Assembly: GCA_037074765.1 (NCBI GenBank)
Contig: JBAMDO010000004.1
Location: 62,001-126,000, forward strand
Length of the DNA: 64,000 bases
Direction of reading: 5' to 3'
Source: Mansonella perstans
Lineage: Eukaryota > Nematoda > Chromadorea > Rhabditida > Onchocercidae
The stretch's first letter is position 1, and each line of letters opens with the position of its first letter. Positions 49,901 to 63,935 of this stretch are shown piece by piece. The translations under genes and the position numbers were made by a program. Below the pieces are notes generated by a model. It saw only the letters and a list, made by a program, of their open reading frames with translations. It had not been told where the DNA came from and did no database searches.

Positions 49901-52900
49901 AAAATTTATACTTTTGCAGGTATGCGCTCTCAATTTAACATTGATTATTTTAATTACTGTAGCTGTATGTGTTCCGGCAATTTCATCAGCTCTTTTTCGG
50001 TTATTATGTATATTCATATCAGCATTTGTTGTGATTAGGATGGTTTATCAGGTTGATTCTTTGTTTTGCTCAAATATTCTCCTAATTTTTCAAGATACGT
50101 TGTTGATATGTTTATGTAAAAATGCATGCTATGCTTTAAGAAATATCGGACTGGCTAAATTTGCAGATGCATTTTGTAGTGGAAAAACCATTACCAAACT
50201 CGGAAGAGTTGATGTGCAATTCATCCGATTATACTTTGACTGCAACGGCACACTGGCTTGGTTTTCGGAAGGTACCAGTCGTTAGAAATTATGTTAGTGT
50301 AAGTAATGATTTGTTAAACTTCATATAATCATGATAATTTAATTTTAAAAATATTACATTACATCAGAATTATTCAACATTATCGCTGCTTTCAAACATT
50401 AAATCAGATTTTATATTTTTTCCATCGAAATGCTTTCATCATTTCTTTTGCAGGGTTTAATCGTTGCTTTATTAGCAATAGCATTACAAGCGATTGTTAT
50501 CTATCGCCAGCAACATAAACGTTTGATATCTGGGAGTTCTCCACTTCGTGGACTAGTGTTTCCTGAAGCAAATCCCAACAACTGGGATAGTAATCTGGTT
50601 GATATGATCAAGTTCTTCTTCAATTATGGATTTTACAAATTTGGTTTAGAGGTACTAATTTTATTTCGACATGTTTTGACTTTATTGCCAATATATAAAC
50701 TTGTATTTTGTATATACGCACATGTATATTCTATAGTTTTTTTTGAATAGGTTTCCTGGGTTCTTAGTTCAGCAGACTTGTTTCGCTGTAATCACTTATT
50801 AAAGTATCTTACAGCTAACTTCATCAAAAAAATGACTGTGGGTAATGTAATCTCAAAGAGGTTTCGGTTCTCATCCTATGGCAGTGATGTGAAAATTTTT
50901 GCAAATTTTAAGTAGAAATAAGTGGTGGAAGCTCGATCCATTCCCTCTCTTCTGCCAGATTCAGTAGGACAGTAGGACTATTTTACTCTGTTAACCATAG
51001 TATTGTTTCTGGAGAGGGTTTAAGTAGCAGTAAGATGACTGATTTTGAAAGTTTTTTTGCGAAATTCAAAATTTAAAAAACTAAAGTTGTCAATGATGAT
51101 GATGGTCGTGGTGGCATGGATAAGAATGGATTTGCTGGCAACGCTTCTACTTGTTTGGTTAATGGTCTTCGTACTCAGCTCCCGTGTAACTTGTCGTTGC
51201 TTATGGCCTGTGTTTCTTCTTTATTTAGCAGTCCTGTTCCTCTTGCAGTATGCTCTCTATGTTGGCCTACCGCCGTATTTCTGTTTTGGTATGTATTCCC
51301 GTTATTTATATTTTAACTTGGAAATTCTGCACGAAATTTTTTTATGGTAATGTATTTTGCGTGCAGTTAACTGGTTTTTACTTTATCTGTTTCTTTTTTT
51401 GTTTTATCATATTCATTTCTCCACATTATTGTTTTTTCTTTATCTAATCATTTTCACTCTCGAAATCTGTCTAGAAATTTTGAAAATGTGCCTTGAAAAT
51501 ATTGGATGTATTTTGGCTCCCTATATGGAACGTTACAGATTATCCGTGGAACCGGTGGTTATCGAATTCGCTACAAAATGATAATTTGATATTTTGGTTG
51601 GATTTGGCTGGTCATCATTTTAAGTTGGATGCAGGGAAGTCAGCAGCTGATTTCCTCCTCCTATTGATGGTTGCTTGTCAGGTAAGTATTATCCTTACTG
51701 ATTTCTAGAATTGCAGAAATTCTTTGTTTTTTATTACTTTCAGCCATTTCAGGAATACGCTTTTCAAAATGAAAGCAATTCACCAGCAGGTGATAATGCG
51801 TCCATTTACATTAACAGCGGACTCCATGATCTGAAACGGAGCAATCCAACATATGATTTCATTGTCCAACAGCGGTGAGTATTCTGTTTCAAAAACTTTA
51901 TTAAATCTGTTAGAATTGGGTAATTAAAACTTTGACTCAGGATACACTATTTATGTTGAAATTTTTTTTAGGAGTTCTGTGGACTTCTTGAAAATAATTG
52001 TCTTCATGTACGGACACTGGATAACTATTGTAATGGTGTTTGTAGCTGGTGTGGGTGGAGTATCTTTGTTTGCCCTTGGTTATATTATTTTCGCATTTTG
52101 GATACTTTGGCAAGGAACAAATTTGTATATAATGCCAGATTATCGCAGAACCCTCAAACGTTGGAACTTGCTTCTCTATTATACAGTATTTGTCATATTT
52201 TGTAAAGTTGCCTTACAGGTAATTATTTCCACATTTCATGGTATGTTTTATGGTTCTACTAGGATCATTTAGGATTTTGCTGACATGACCTTGGTGTTAT
52301 TGGGATATGACAGCGTGTTAAGGACAGCCATGTTAAAACATCTATTTTTGTCAGTTCTGCTACCTCTATTTCCTACTCAGCATTCCAATGCTTATTCGTA
52401 CTTTCTAGTAGACTTCAGTTTCTGGTCGCTGAATCAAGAAATATGAAGTGTCCGGCAAATTTTACTTTTCTCTGTGATTCCGATCACATTTGATACGGTG
52501 CTGTATAGATTACAAATTCTCTTTGTTGTTGCGAAAAGATATCAATAATTCTTTGTTTCATTGTTCGTTTTGACTTTTTACCTTTAACTTTAGATATAAG
52601 AATAAGATTTGGTGATTCAGGCTAGCAGATGCATATCTGTTTTCCTTGTTCTGAAACTTGAAACGTGTAGGATTACTATATAACTAATTATTTTTAAGAG
52701 CTTTCAGCTGTTAAAGATTCAAGTCTTTCAGCCAAATTAGGGTCTGTGATTGTTGGCTTAAAAATATTCTGATTATATTAACATAGAGGTCTTATATATC
52801 AGAGAGAGATTGATTGATGATTCTTAGTACAATGGTTCTTCTATAGTTTATGGAGCATATGTAGAAAGGTTGGTTTACTCTGGTAATAAATTTGATAGAT

Positions 52901-55900
52901 ATTTTTAACCTCTAAATATCGACATACTGCCCAATCCAAGAAACGCATAGGATTTGGAAGCATTTTTGTTTAATCGTTGTGACTCACAGCTGATCACCGC
53001 TTGCCATAAAAAAATCTCCCTGACTTTCGACATCGTCGATGAGATACCATGGATAAAGGATCTCATTCAAATACCAATGTTCTAGTTCACCGTATGGTTA
53101 GCTTGATGGAGCAGAGTTCCGTTGCAATTTACAGCTACATCCATTCTATTCTCATATGTTGAGATCAGTTTTTATTGAAGTTTTCAGGAAGAACTGAAGG
53201 TTAATATATCTCTTTCTGTCAGGTTTTCTATAATCAAACTTTTTGAATTTCAGGTTTTTGCATGTGCTTTTGTCCATGTGCTAATAGAAGCAGATCTCTG
53301 TTTCATCCGTCAGCTATTTAGTATTGTTTGTGTAAGCATAATTCCCGGCAAAACAAGCAACTATTACTTACCCAATGAACGTAAGTTATTCGAATTTGTT
53401 ACTTTAAAATTTCCAAATTGATTTTCGCCAGTGCATTATTTTTTTTCAGAACTGGAATTCGACAGAGTGTGCGCAGTGCAAAAGTCTGAAGCACAAATAG
53501 GTTTTGACATATTTGCCTTTGGCTTATTAGTGTTACAACTTCGGGTCTTTAACTCATGGTATTTCCAACACTGTATGGTTGAGTACCGATCCGTAGCCGT
53601 GCTAATGAATCGGTAATGTACTGTTCTTGAACATATGCTAACATTAGAAATGTGTACGAGACATTTTGGGATAATTAAATTCGAGTGATTTCTTTAAATT
53701 CTTGGTTTCAATTAGAGCTTTTTTTTTAATTGAATGATTTAAATTAGGTTTTTTTTCCAACCAGTCGAACTTCTTTCTTTGCAGTGGAGCAGTTCTTCAA
53801 GACCAGCTTATTGAGAAAGAGATGATAGGACAGAATAAACAGCAAGAGAAGAAATTCAGAAATATTAAAATGCGTACGGAGCAAATTCGTAACGAATATG
53901 AAAAACGTCTGAGCAAAGCTGGTGCTTTTGTGCCACAAACTTATGCCCAAAGTATGACATTTTTTCTGCAAATTCCTCTAGATTTTCTTTTGAGTTTTCT
54001 AGATTGATTGCGGAAAAGCTCTGTTTATTTCTGGCTTTTCGTCTGCAGATCTGCCGTGCTGTAAATACCACTTGAAGGCCAAGAATTTGAAATTCGGTGC
54101 CATTATAGTGGAAAAAGCTGAATCTGTCCATTTTGTCTTTTTACTAAATAGTAATTTCTTGACTTAACTTTTGAAATTCTTGAATTTTCGAATGGACGAC
54201 TTTAGAATCATTTGTTATAAGTATTCAGCGTTCGACGGTAGAATCCCTGTTTTCTGATGCTGAAGTTTTTTCTAGTTTTTGGACTTGAATTGCTTCTATA
54301 AGAGCGGTTTCGAATTTCAATTGCTGCCAATTTCATAGTTGAATTTTTAAGAACCGTTTGCATTTAACATTTTTGAAAGTTTTTATCCTCGCGTTTTTTT
54401 TGAGTTTGGATGCAGATTTCTTGATTGCTGTTCTTTTGTTTCTCATCGATTTTTTTTTGCTTCTGGAATTTAGGTATCAGATTTTGAGCATCATGGATTT
54501 ATCATTGTATATTTGTTTTATCAGCATCATAATTTCTGTAGTCAAATGAAACTTTTTGTTTCGTTCGCTAGAAATGTTGAAGATGACATAAAAATTTAGG
54601 AAGCGTTTTAAACTCAGCGATATCACTAACGCTGCAAGCACATCATGATGTGAGTACTTTTTCGTAGAGTTTAAATCTTGATGCTTGAACAATATTTCAT
54701 TGTCGTGTGTTTCTGTTAGTGTTTTGTTCTTTACAAATTTGCTGTTATTGTGTTTGCTATGTCCACGAACTAAGATGCATTATCCGAGCAATACTAATCC
54801 TTAGCATAGGTAAGCGATGCTTGTAACCGCCAGACTATCGAGCGCTTGGTTACTTTTGAAAAAAATCTCGATCAAAACGTTGCTTAATCTTTTGTTTACA
54901 AAATCATGCTTCTGTCAGTAAACTTTTTTGCTAAGCACTCATATATGCTAACTTACTCAATTAACTCAGTTTTCACTCCAGTCTTTTGAACCAACAACAC
55001 ATTGGTCAAATTTATTCTCGAGGACATTTGCTGAATCTTTTTGTTTTATTTCTAGTATTTTTTGTCGATGTTACACATTCTCACTGGAAGGATCCCGGTA
55101 ATGTTCAGTTCTTCTTAAAATTTGTGAAATGAAGGCAAATGAAAGCTTCCCTTTTAACAAACATCTTACGAAAATGGCTGCTTAAGTAGTAGTTGGCAAA
55201 AGTAACTTAAGTACTTTTGCAAAGGAGCCGTCACTGCAACAAATCATTCTTGATTTTATATCAGGCAAAAGAGCGGGTGATTATTATATGTTCGAATATG
55301 ATCCATCAGAAGATGCACTAGATGATCCAGTAAAAACATTTGTACCAGAGGTGACACCAGGAGCTAGCGACTTTAACAAATTGGACCCTGCTCAGGTTAG
55401 TTTATTATGCACTGAAATTTATATTTTTAGAAATATCGTGGAAATAAGCCGACAAGATTAAAAATGATATCTTTACTGGAAGTTTGGACTGGAAGTTTTG
55501 TAGCAGGTTATTAATTGAGATGGAGTCGTCCACTCGATGGTCGTTGGCTTCTAGGTGTATAGAGGAGTTGTGTAGAGAAGTGATGAAGCATCGGATATAT
55601 TTGAATTGCTTTCTGCGGTTGTCTCTATCCCTTTTATAGTAGTATTGATATGCATAAACAAAGGATTTGGATCTTTTATTCATCACAATAGACATGATGA
55701 TTTGAGCCGTAAGAAAAAATTGAAACCTTTAGCAAATTTAAACATTTCCTTACACCACATGCTATAATCAGTGCATCAGAAAACTGTATAAATCATTCAG
55801 TTAAATATTGGAAAAAAATTTGCTTGGTTTTTTCGACAAGAAATTGGCGAGTCAAGTCGGAAATATTGTATAGGTAGATTTGCGTCAGTTCTGTAGGTTT

Positions 55901-58900
55901 GATCAGACATACATCTTTATTCATATCGCATGCTTACGATTGTGAGCCACACTGATATTATGATTTCAGCTGATGCATACAGCTATGCAACATGATCTTG
56001 ATTTGGCTCAAACTTTGGAAGCTGTCAATTCGGCTGAGCAAATTGAAACTGATGAAGAAAACCGTATGATCAAAGCTGTTTCGGACGAAACGAAATTATC
56101 AATCCATGATGAACCGAGATCTGGTATGCCCCACGTTAATTTCTAAGTTGTTGATAGTATAAATCTGGATTCAACAATTTGTAATGTCCGCTGGAGTTGA
56201 GCTATGTAATCTTTCCATTATTCTTTTGAATTTATGCAGGAATCTTTTAAAATGCTCAGTCAGCTAACAGTCAATTGAGTGTTGGAAAAACTATTAGTTT
56301 AGTGTGACACAAATACCTGACACTCCCATGTTAACTGTTCAGTACGATTTTTTCTGTTCTATTCTGATTTTAACAGTTATAAACGTGCTTTTAAAAATTT
56401 CATACTCTGAATTGTTTTGTATAGCAAGATTACTATAACTTTAATCTGTGGGCTTTCAGAAGGACAAGTTGTAGCAGGCTTTTGTTTCTTGCAAAAAGTC
56501 TTTATTTCTGTTCTCGGTTGGCTTACTGCTTTTCTAAATCGTAGATCTCGTGAATACCGGTATGTTGCATATGTCCTTGAGAAAGAGAAAGGGAAGCTAA
56601 AAGAGAGACTGAAACAGGTATTCGTTTTGTTAATCTTTTTTTTTTTTTTTTTTTGAACTTTCAGTCATTCTCAACCCCTCACTAGAATTTCTGTCGTTTG
56701 AAAGAAGTTTTTATAAACTTTTGTTACTTTTGACCGATTTTTATGAAAGTTTTGGTCTTTGTGGAATTCATCAGTGCCATTTCAGCCACTAATGGATGCT
56801 TCCAGATCAATACATGACGTTCGACAGGAATTTAATCAGCAAAATTTGCGTTGTGTTAAAACCGAAAGAGATATTGAACGGTTATTTTGATTTCTTACGG
56901 AAATTGTTCTGGAAATATTTTAACCTTGTTTTTAAATCCGGTCTTTTCCTTTTTTTATCACTTGAATCAGTATTTAATGATAGAGATTTTTATACACAGA
57001 ATTTTTAGTCAGTTTAAATTTTAAGCGATAAGTACTGCTGGAGCAGCATGCAATTTACTTAATTTGCTTTTGTTGTGTGTCACCACACATTCAGTACTGT
57101 GGACCATCATTTGGCTCAATATGATGTGCTGTGGACCATTATTTGGCTCAATATATATAGGTTGAGAAGTTGAGCCTCATTTTCTTTCCGTTGCGTGCTG
57201 ATGTATATTGCAATGTGCAGCAAACTTTCTCTTATATCATCAACAAAGAGTAGGACTCTTAACAGTTATACATTATAAATAAGCTTTCAACTAGCTTTAC
57301 ATCGTGAAAGTACGACTTTTAAGATTGGAAAATGAAGTGGAGAATCACTGGCAACAGAGGAATGTGTTTTTGCGCTTTGTAAGTGCGGTTGGATATTGCA
57401 GTGCTGCGCATACTGATGTCATTTGTTATCTTCTGGCTATAATCAACCATGCTCGGTGTTCAGGCATCATCTCATTACCGCTTCCTCTTCTTATTTTCTT
57501 CTGGGGTTCCTTGACAAACCCTCGTCCGACAAAAATATTTTGGGTAACTTTCTCTCGATTTTGCTTTTCAGGGTTCATCTGATCTCTTATTGTCTTGATC
57601 TCTTGACTGCTTCTGTTGATATTTAATTCAAAGACAACTGGGAAATTCGACGAAACAAGCTTTTAATTGTAATTTTCAGATTGTAATGATAACTTATGCA
57701 GAATTGATAATAGTGATTAAATTTATCGCCCAGTTTGGTTTTTTCTCATTTAATGACACAGCGAATATTATCAGAGCTGCTAATTCCGTTGATTACTTGC
57801 CCGGAATTTTGGGCATTCGGAAGACGGATTACTATGCTTTCTGGGATATCGCCTTACTTGTTGGTACATTTTAAATTCAGAAATTTTTTTGAGGAAAAAG
57901 ATTAAATCGACAGAATATTTCCACTATTTTCAGCTCTTTTTTTCCATCGATATATTCTTCGAAGGTTGGGTTTATGGAAGGGAACGGATGTTATATTTAA
58001 TGCATCTCATCCGCTCGTACAAATAAGCAATCCAGCTGATGCGAATTTTTCGAATATATCTCAGACTAATGTATGTCTGTTGTTTTTGAAACGTGGGGAT
58101 TAGTTTTATTGTTTTATTAAAAAAAAGTAAATAAGAAATGAACAGAATAGTTTCTTATTATATTCTCGTAAACATTTTAAACAAGTTTCAGGCTAATTTG
58201 GACATTGCACCAAGTACAAAAGGTCTGTTCTCATTATTTGCTTTTTCTCTCTGAGTTGAAAAGGTGTATGAAGCTTCACTTCTAATTGCATCCTTTACTA
58301 TCATTTCAGTTTGGAAATTGCAGATTTATCACATATGAAACGCATCAAGCATTTTTTCAATATGCTTTTCAATCCACCAGTTCGATACATAAAAGACCTG
58401 TATCCGTTCATGTTCTTGATGGATGTATTGTGTTTCTTTGTAGTATCCTTTGGCTTTTCTTCATTTGATTACGGTGGTACTGGAAGCGTTGTACGAGATA
58501 TCAGCGTAATATTTTCGAGAACGTTTTTGAATTTTTGTTTTTTTTTTAGTACATGCAGGCAATTCAAATATATATATATATATATCTGAATTGTTGTTTA
58601 ATTGACATAAACATATTTTCCAGTCTAATCGCGTCCCAGTAACGTTTGTAATAATGCTTATTGTGATATCAGTGATGATTATCATCGACCGGGCATTCTA
58701 TCTTCGAAAAGCTGTAAAATGCAAATTTTTATATCAGTTAATTATTGTTGTTTTCCTCCATGTTTGGATTTTCTTCGTCCTGCCGCAGATAACTTACAGG
58801 TCAGCTGATTAAACATTTTCAATTTTCTAACTTCAAAATTTGCTAACTGACGTCATGCTAGCTTTATGCTGGTTTATTTCAAGCTGTAATTCTTATTGAA

Positions 58901-61900
58901 CCATTAATATCTTAATTCTAACTGGAAATTTTCAGACCTTCTTGGCTGAACGAAACTGCACAATTTCTATACTTCATTAAGTGCATATATCTTCTAATTT
59001 CGGCCTGGCAAATCCGAAATGGATATCCGACTTTGTGTGCGGGCAATCTTATAACACACGCTTACGGCATTGTGAATATGATATCCTTCAAATTGTAAGT
59101 TATTTTATAATCACAGTGATTTTGAAACCGTGCAAGCAGCTCATTTGTCGATGTTGTTGTGAGTGTGCTGGCTGCTCGAAAAAATTCCTCAGTGCTAGCT
59201 TTGGAAATATTTTAATTCAATCACTTTTTGGGTTGCTGGAGGTGATTTGGATCTTTTAGTCTTAGGTGGTGAAACGCCTGTCTGTTTGCTTGCTCAAAAC
59301 CTCCAATTATAAGTTGTACTGTTCTTCATAAACTTCGATGTTCTTCTTCATTCAGAGGTTATTGTTTTTTTGTAGCAATAAAATGCTCAAATCGGATTCA
59401 GTAAAAGCTTCAGAAAATAAAATCCTTGGGTGCTAATTTGATCATCGTAAAATATTATTTTTAGGTTTATGGCCATCCCATTCCTATTCGAATTACGGAC
59501 GGTCATTGATTGGACTTGGACCGACACCTCTATGCCGCTGTTTGATTTTTTCAATATGGAGAACTTTTATACAATTATTTACAATCTGAAATGTGCTAGG
59601 ACCTTTGAGAAGGCGAGTCGTTAGCACCAATATTTACAAATCCTTATATTACTTTTTGTTTTATTTGATTTAACATTTTTTTCTTGTTATAATAGCTTTT
59701 TTCATATTTTGCCGACGTTCATTTTAATTTGCCAAATATTCATAAATTGTGTTGGTTTCAATTTTCTTCGTTGAATTTGAACAAATTTCCAGAATTTTCC
59801 GGCTCCAAGAGGTGTGGCCAAAGGCGCTGTAATCAAATATCTAATGGGTGTGCCAGTAATATTGGCTCTTATCCTATGCATTTGGCTACCTCTACTTTCA
59901 TTTTCTCTGCTCAATAGGATTGGTATTGCAATGCCACCGAATAGTGTTATGTTGACCATTGGGGTTGAAGGTTATCCCGTAAGTTTTAACCATTGAGGTT
60001 GAAGGTTATCCCCGTAACTGTCACATCGAAGGATGAAAATTTAATTCTAGGGATGTTTTCTAGAAAAGAATTAGCAGGAATAAACAGCCTTTAGGAATTA
60101 CTAAATTTTTTGTTAATGAATTTGACATATGGTGAACTATGAAATTAAGATTGAGCATTATCTTTATGAATTAGGAGTAATTATTTGATTTTATCGGTTT
60201 TATTATGCTAAAAAATTTATAATTCCAGTCCATGTTTACCGTCGAATCTCAGGGTCTTGAATTGGAATACTTGACTGAGGCTGAATATAGCAAACTAGAA
60301 AATGCTTTCTCTGAGCACTACACATCTTCCAATACAGAGTCGATATTAAGGGCTCGTCATGCTGTTTCATTTATTAGGGAATACAATCGGGAGAGCATTA
60401 TGGTAAGCTATATTTAATTTACTTCTTTCCTTTTATATATAATTCTTTCTTGGAATTATAATTTCTTCAACGTGCTGCTATATTTCTATGTACCAGGTTT
60501 GATGGGTACTTATGCATTACTTTTTGCGTAGTAACCGAATTGTAAAGAATATGCTGAATTCTCAAATCTGTGAAACCACTTTAGGAAGCATGAAAGCATG
60601 AAGATTTATTACTTCATATGCATCAGTTTTACGACATATACCATTTGTAGGCAGTAAGTGCAGTATTAGCGTAACTTTTGAATCTTTTTAATCCAGGTAT
60701 TGTGCTTTTGTGATCGGTCATAGCAAGTAAGGAAGACCGCAAGATAGTGGTCGCAGAATCCCATTTTTATTTTAAGACTCTGAAGTTTGTGCTCCTTCTA
60801 ATGTGAACCTTCATCTAACACATTCTAAACCTTCTAATATTTGTCGAAAATAGCGTTTATTAGGCTAAAGGTGCTCCACATGATTGTTTGCGAAATAAGT
60901 CAGCAAAGGCAAGATTTGAATTGATAGCTTATAGGATCCAAAAAGTGGATCTAGTTGTTTTCAGCTAGTGATAAAGGCGACTATGTTGTCATGATGGAAG
61001 ACATGAGTTTCTGGGCGCATAGTTTCTTCATCTCCCAAAGATCGTAAATTCAGGAGGTATACGAAGAAGTTCAGAATGCTAATGCATTGATAATAACTTT
61101 CCACTACCTCTTAGAGATAACAGAGGCAAGATCCAGTTAAGAGCTGTATTAATCTTATTTCAAATACTTGTGTCAACTTGCACACTTTTATCTAATTTCT
61201 GACAAATATGTTTGAGCTAGTGTTTATTCTCTCTAACTGATGCTCATTTAAAGTCTCCTAAAATCCTTAAACAGTTTTTGTTATGCTGTAATGAGAAAAT
61301 CTGCTTGAAAAGGATTAATGTAAAAGCGTTTTATTCCTATAGCGATTATCAAAAAATTCACTGACTCCCTCATGAAAAGATCAATAAAAACACGATAAAT
61401 TTGTGCTTACCTTTAATGCATTTTGCTATGCCATTAACATACCCGTGTATTAAAATATTATTGGTTTTACAAGCAGTATTTATCATTGTTTGAAAAGAGC
61501 ATTTATTGGACGAGGTATCTTACAAGCACTGTGTTAAGATTATAGCTAAATTGTTTTCGATTACAGCTAAATTTTTTGAAATTTTCGATCTCTCTTTCTT
61601 TAAGTCTAATATTAAAAAATTTCAAAAAATTTGAATCTTGAGATGTATAGTTTTTTCTTACCACATTACCTGAGAATGTGCAGAGTTGTAATTTTGTGGC
61701 TCTAGAAATACACCATTTTGAACTCATTCTTAGCTTCAACGTTAGCAACTGATATGCACAAGAATATACCATAAACAACAGGGTAGTGAATTGAATTCAA
61801 GGTGTTCATAATATTATCCGTAAAAAAAGGTGTCGTTTTACGGAGATCGCCGTAATTTCATTAACTACATTCTAGTAATGATTTTGTGAGTCGCCTTAAT

Positions 61901-63935
61901 AAATTTTCATAAAACTTTTTTGTTAGACAATCACAGTTTGAAAATATCTTGTGAATAATAAATACTGGGAAAAAACTAAATTCGTTCCTGTTTTGATGGA
62001 ATCATGTGATGTACTAATCAAAGATGCTTTAAGCTGTCTTTCCTAGATGAGATTCAAATAAAGCTGCACTTTATAGGCCTTTTATTTCGAACATGAAAGT
62101 AAGCAAAGTTGAGCATTATATTTTTTGTGATTTTTTTGGCTTTCTGAATTCACGCTTCAAGCAAAAAAGTTCTTCCATGATTTTAGAAAGTGCTTTTTCG
62201 TCCTGAATCAGACGTACCATGGCTTATTTCAAGCGATGCATTGGCTGCTATGAAATATGAGCTCAAAGAAGGAACAAAAAGACTGAATGCTATTATCAGG
62301 TAATCGCTTATTAACTTTCTTTTTTTTCTAGAAACTCTTTAGTCTCGAATTGTAGATTTATTCATTTAATTTAAATGAACTCTAATAAATTTGATGTTTA
62401 GAATGGAAATACGTAAGATTTTCTATACATATAATAAGATTTTGAAATTAATTCGAATTTTTCTTTGATCCACTTTCGGGATTGGAATTCTAAGTAAATT
62501 TTTTTGCATTCACTCGTATGAGCTTTCATATCTCTTCCGTAATATTTTCATCTCGAAGCAGATTAATCATTTAACACATTTCTGTCACAATGCAATGCTT
62601 TTTCTAGGATTACCTGTGAACGTCCTAACACTCAACATGCACATTATTCCACGCAGCATTCCTATACACTTACCATTCCACTACCAGTAAATTCCACTAG
62701 ACGAACCGAATTGGCTGAAATTGTAAATGGTCAGTACAATCATAGTGTAAGTTTTTACGGGTTTTTCATGCAATTCAAAAACAGAAATGCTTCGTATTTT
62801 CCAAAATTCATAACTGATCATGCTTTTATACTAATCTATAGGTATTGTTGAAAAATGCATGGCCACCATATATAATTATGCCCAATGAAGGAAATGTGAA
62901 GCCGGCTTACTCTTTACTTCGTGTAATTAGTGGGGCAAATTTGAAGTTTTGGGAAGCATTTCCCAATATATCCATGAAACTACGATCAGCCGACACTATG
63001 GTGAGTGTTTCAACTACTAAAATCATTCTTTGAAGTTTCAAAAGTCATGAGTATAATCGAATAGTTTGCAGACTAAGAGACAGCAGGAGAGTTTGGAAAA
63101 CGTTGAAGAGCAAATGTATTTCAGGAAAAGAAGATATGGAGTGCGACATTGATTCAGAACAATGATACTGCTGCGCTTACACTACCGCTCGAAGATATCA
63201 AATATGAAATTCGTCCAGAAAAGTATCTAGAGATGGTTGTATTCGTAGACCGTGTTTTCCCATCATTTGTCAGCAAGTATGTCCAAGGAGGGTATGCAGT
63301 TTGAATTTTTTTTTTTTTTTGGAAAGAGATTTTCAACACTAGTTAAAGCAGTTTTAAATCTTTTTTCAAAGCGGAATGTTTGCATCCGAGGACGGATCAC
63401 ATCAAATATGTAGCGTACTGAAAATGGAAGTATTGAAATACGAGCTGACGTGAAAAACAAACTGTTTTTATTGGCCGGACCAAGGCATGTTTGGCTTGTT
63501 TTGGTCCGTTGAACTGATTGATTAACATTTCTCGTATTACCAGCTAATATCTTATTAAATCAGTTTTAGTTTTAATTTTTCAGTATTATCGCAATGTACC
63601 TCGCTGTAGTCATGTTAGTGGGGCGTATGATACGTGGTTTAGTGATGAATGCTGGTTTGGGAGTCATAATTTCTGAAATTCCGGATGCAGATCATTTACT
63701 TAAAATTTGTCTTGATATATATTTGGTTCGCGAAGCTAAAGATTTCGTTTTGGAGCAGGTACTGATTATTTTGATTATGGTTAATATCACTTAACAAAAT
63801 TTCCGGCCGTTGTATAATCTCCATTGCAGTTGCCTCAATAATGCTTTTAAGGATATATATGGCAAATTGATCTTTCTATTCCGATCACCTGAAAATCTTA
63901 TCAAATGGACACGAAGCAAAGCTAAAGCTGATTAA
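40966..63935 (+). CDS. pezo-1: Piezo mechanosensitive ion channel, complete gene model
   Basis: Trimeric force-gated cation channel of the plasma membrane. Modelled exons: 40966-41029, 41190-41460, 41869-42039, 42130-42238, 42401-42603, 42879-43080, 43858-43960, 44204-44211, 44598-44726, 44954-45085, 45536-45629, 46070-46260, 46800-46946, 47321-47517, 47687-47832, 49536-49663, 49920-50051, 50167-50298, 50454-50651, 51087-51288, 51539-51681, 51744-51874, 51972-52218, 53254-53380, 53450-53612, 53785-53951, 55056-55097, 55265-55395, 55970-56123, 56460-56617, 56786-56880, 57324-57543, 57680-57863, 57934-58070, 58192-58222, 58324-58505, 58624-58799, 58936-59094, 59465-59612, 59793-59978, 60229-60402, 62187-62299, 62608-62746, 62842-63000, 63125-63291, 63584-63758, 63852-63935. 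Phases agree; 6951 nt, 2316 aa, close to other Piezos. Evidence: N-terminal hydrophobic repeats (blade); [21 protein letters not shown]-like [32 protein letters not shown]; the Piezo signature PF(X2)E(X6)W as [12 protein letters not shown] (59478-59513); the cap domain; the pore helix [16 protein letters not shown]; and C-terminal [19 protein letters not shown]. Least certain are exons 8 and 11 and the 5' end; other Piezo genes have alternative upstream starts. Confidence 0.95.
44204..44211 (+). other. pezo-1: 8-nt microexon of Piezo (exon 8)
   Basis: CTATGACG lies between an acceptor (ATTTCTCTAATAG) and a donor (GTAATG). Exon 7 ends in phase 1 and exon 9 must start in phase 0 to read its transmembrane helix ([18 protein letters not shown]). 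Adding 8 nt repairs the phase and supplies Ala-Met-Thr. Without it the message shifts frame. Inferred only from phase and splice signals. Confidence 0.55.
45272..45341 (+). other. pezo-1: Candidate alternative exon 11a of Piezo
   Basis: 70 nt between acceptor GAATTATTTAG and donor T/GTATGAG, reading [16 protein letters not shown] and on. Similar to exon 11b (45536-45629, [16 protein letters not shown]) at nucleotide and protein level, with the same entry phase (0) and exit phase (1), so either could join exon 10 to exon 12. It may be a usable duplicate or a decaying copy. Confidence 0.45.
57096..57162. repeat. Tandem duplication of about 33 bp in Piezo intron
   Basis: CTGTGGACCATCATTTGGCT followed by CAATAT recurs once with one change (CATTATTTGG), within the intron 56881-57323. 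Confidence 0.85.
59955..60019 (+). repeat. Duplicated exon end and splice donor in Piezo
   Basis: ACCATTGGGGTTGAAGGTTA then TCCCGTAAG (end of exon 40 and its donor) is repeated just downstream at about 59990-60019 with an extra C before GTAACT. Using the second donor would carry an in-frame TGA, so the first is taken as the real one. Confidence 0.8.

Noticed and set aside
57379..57401. Possible 23-nt intron in Piezo exon 32 (starts GTAAGT, ends GCAG)
   Set aside because: Too short to splice, and the frame reads straight through into the conserved [14 protein letters not shown] block.
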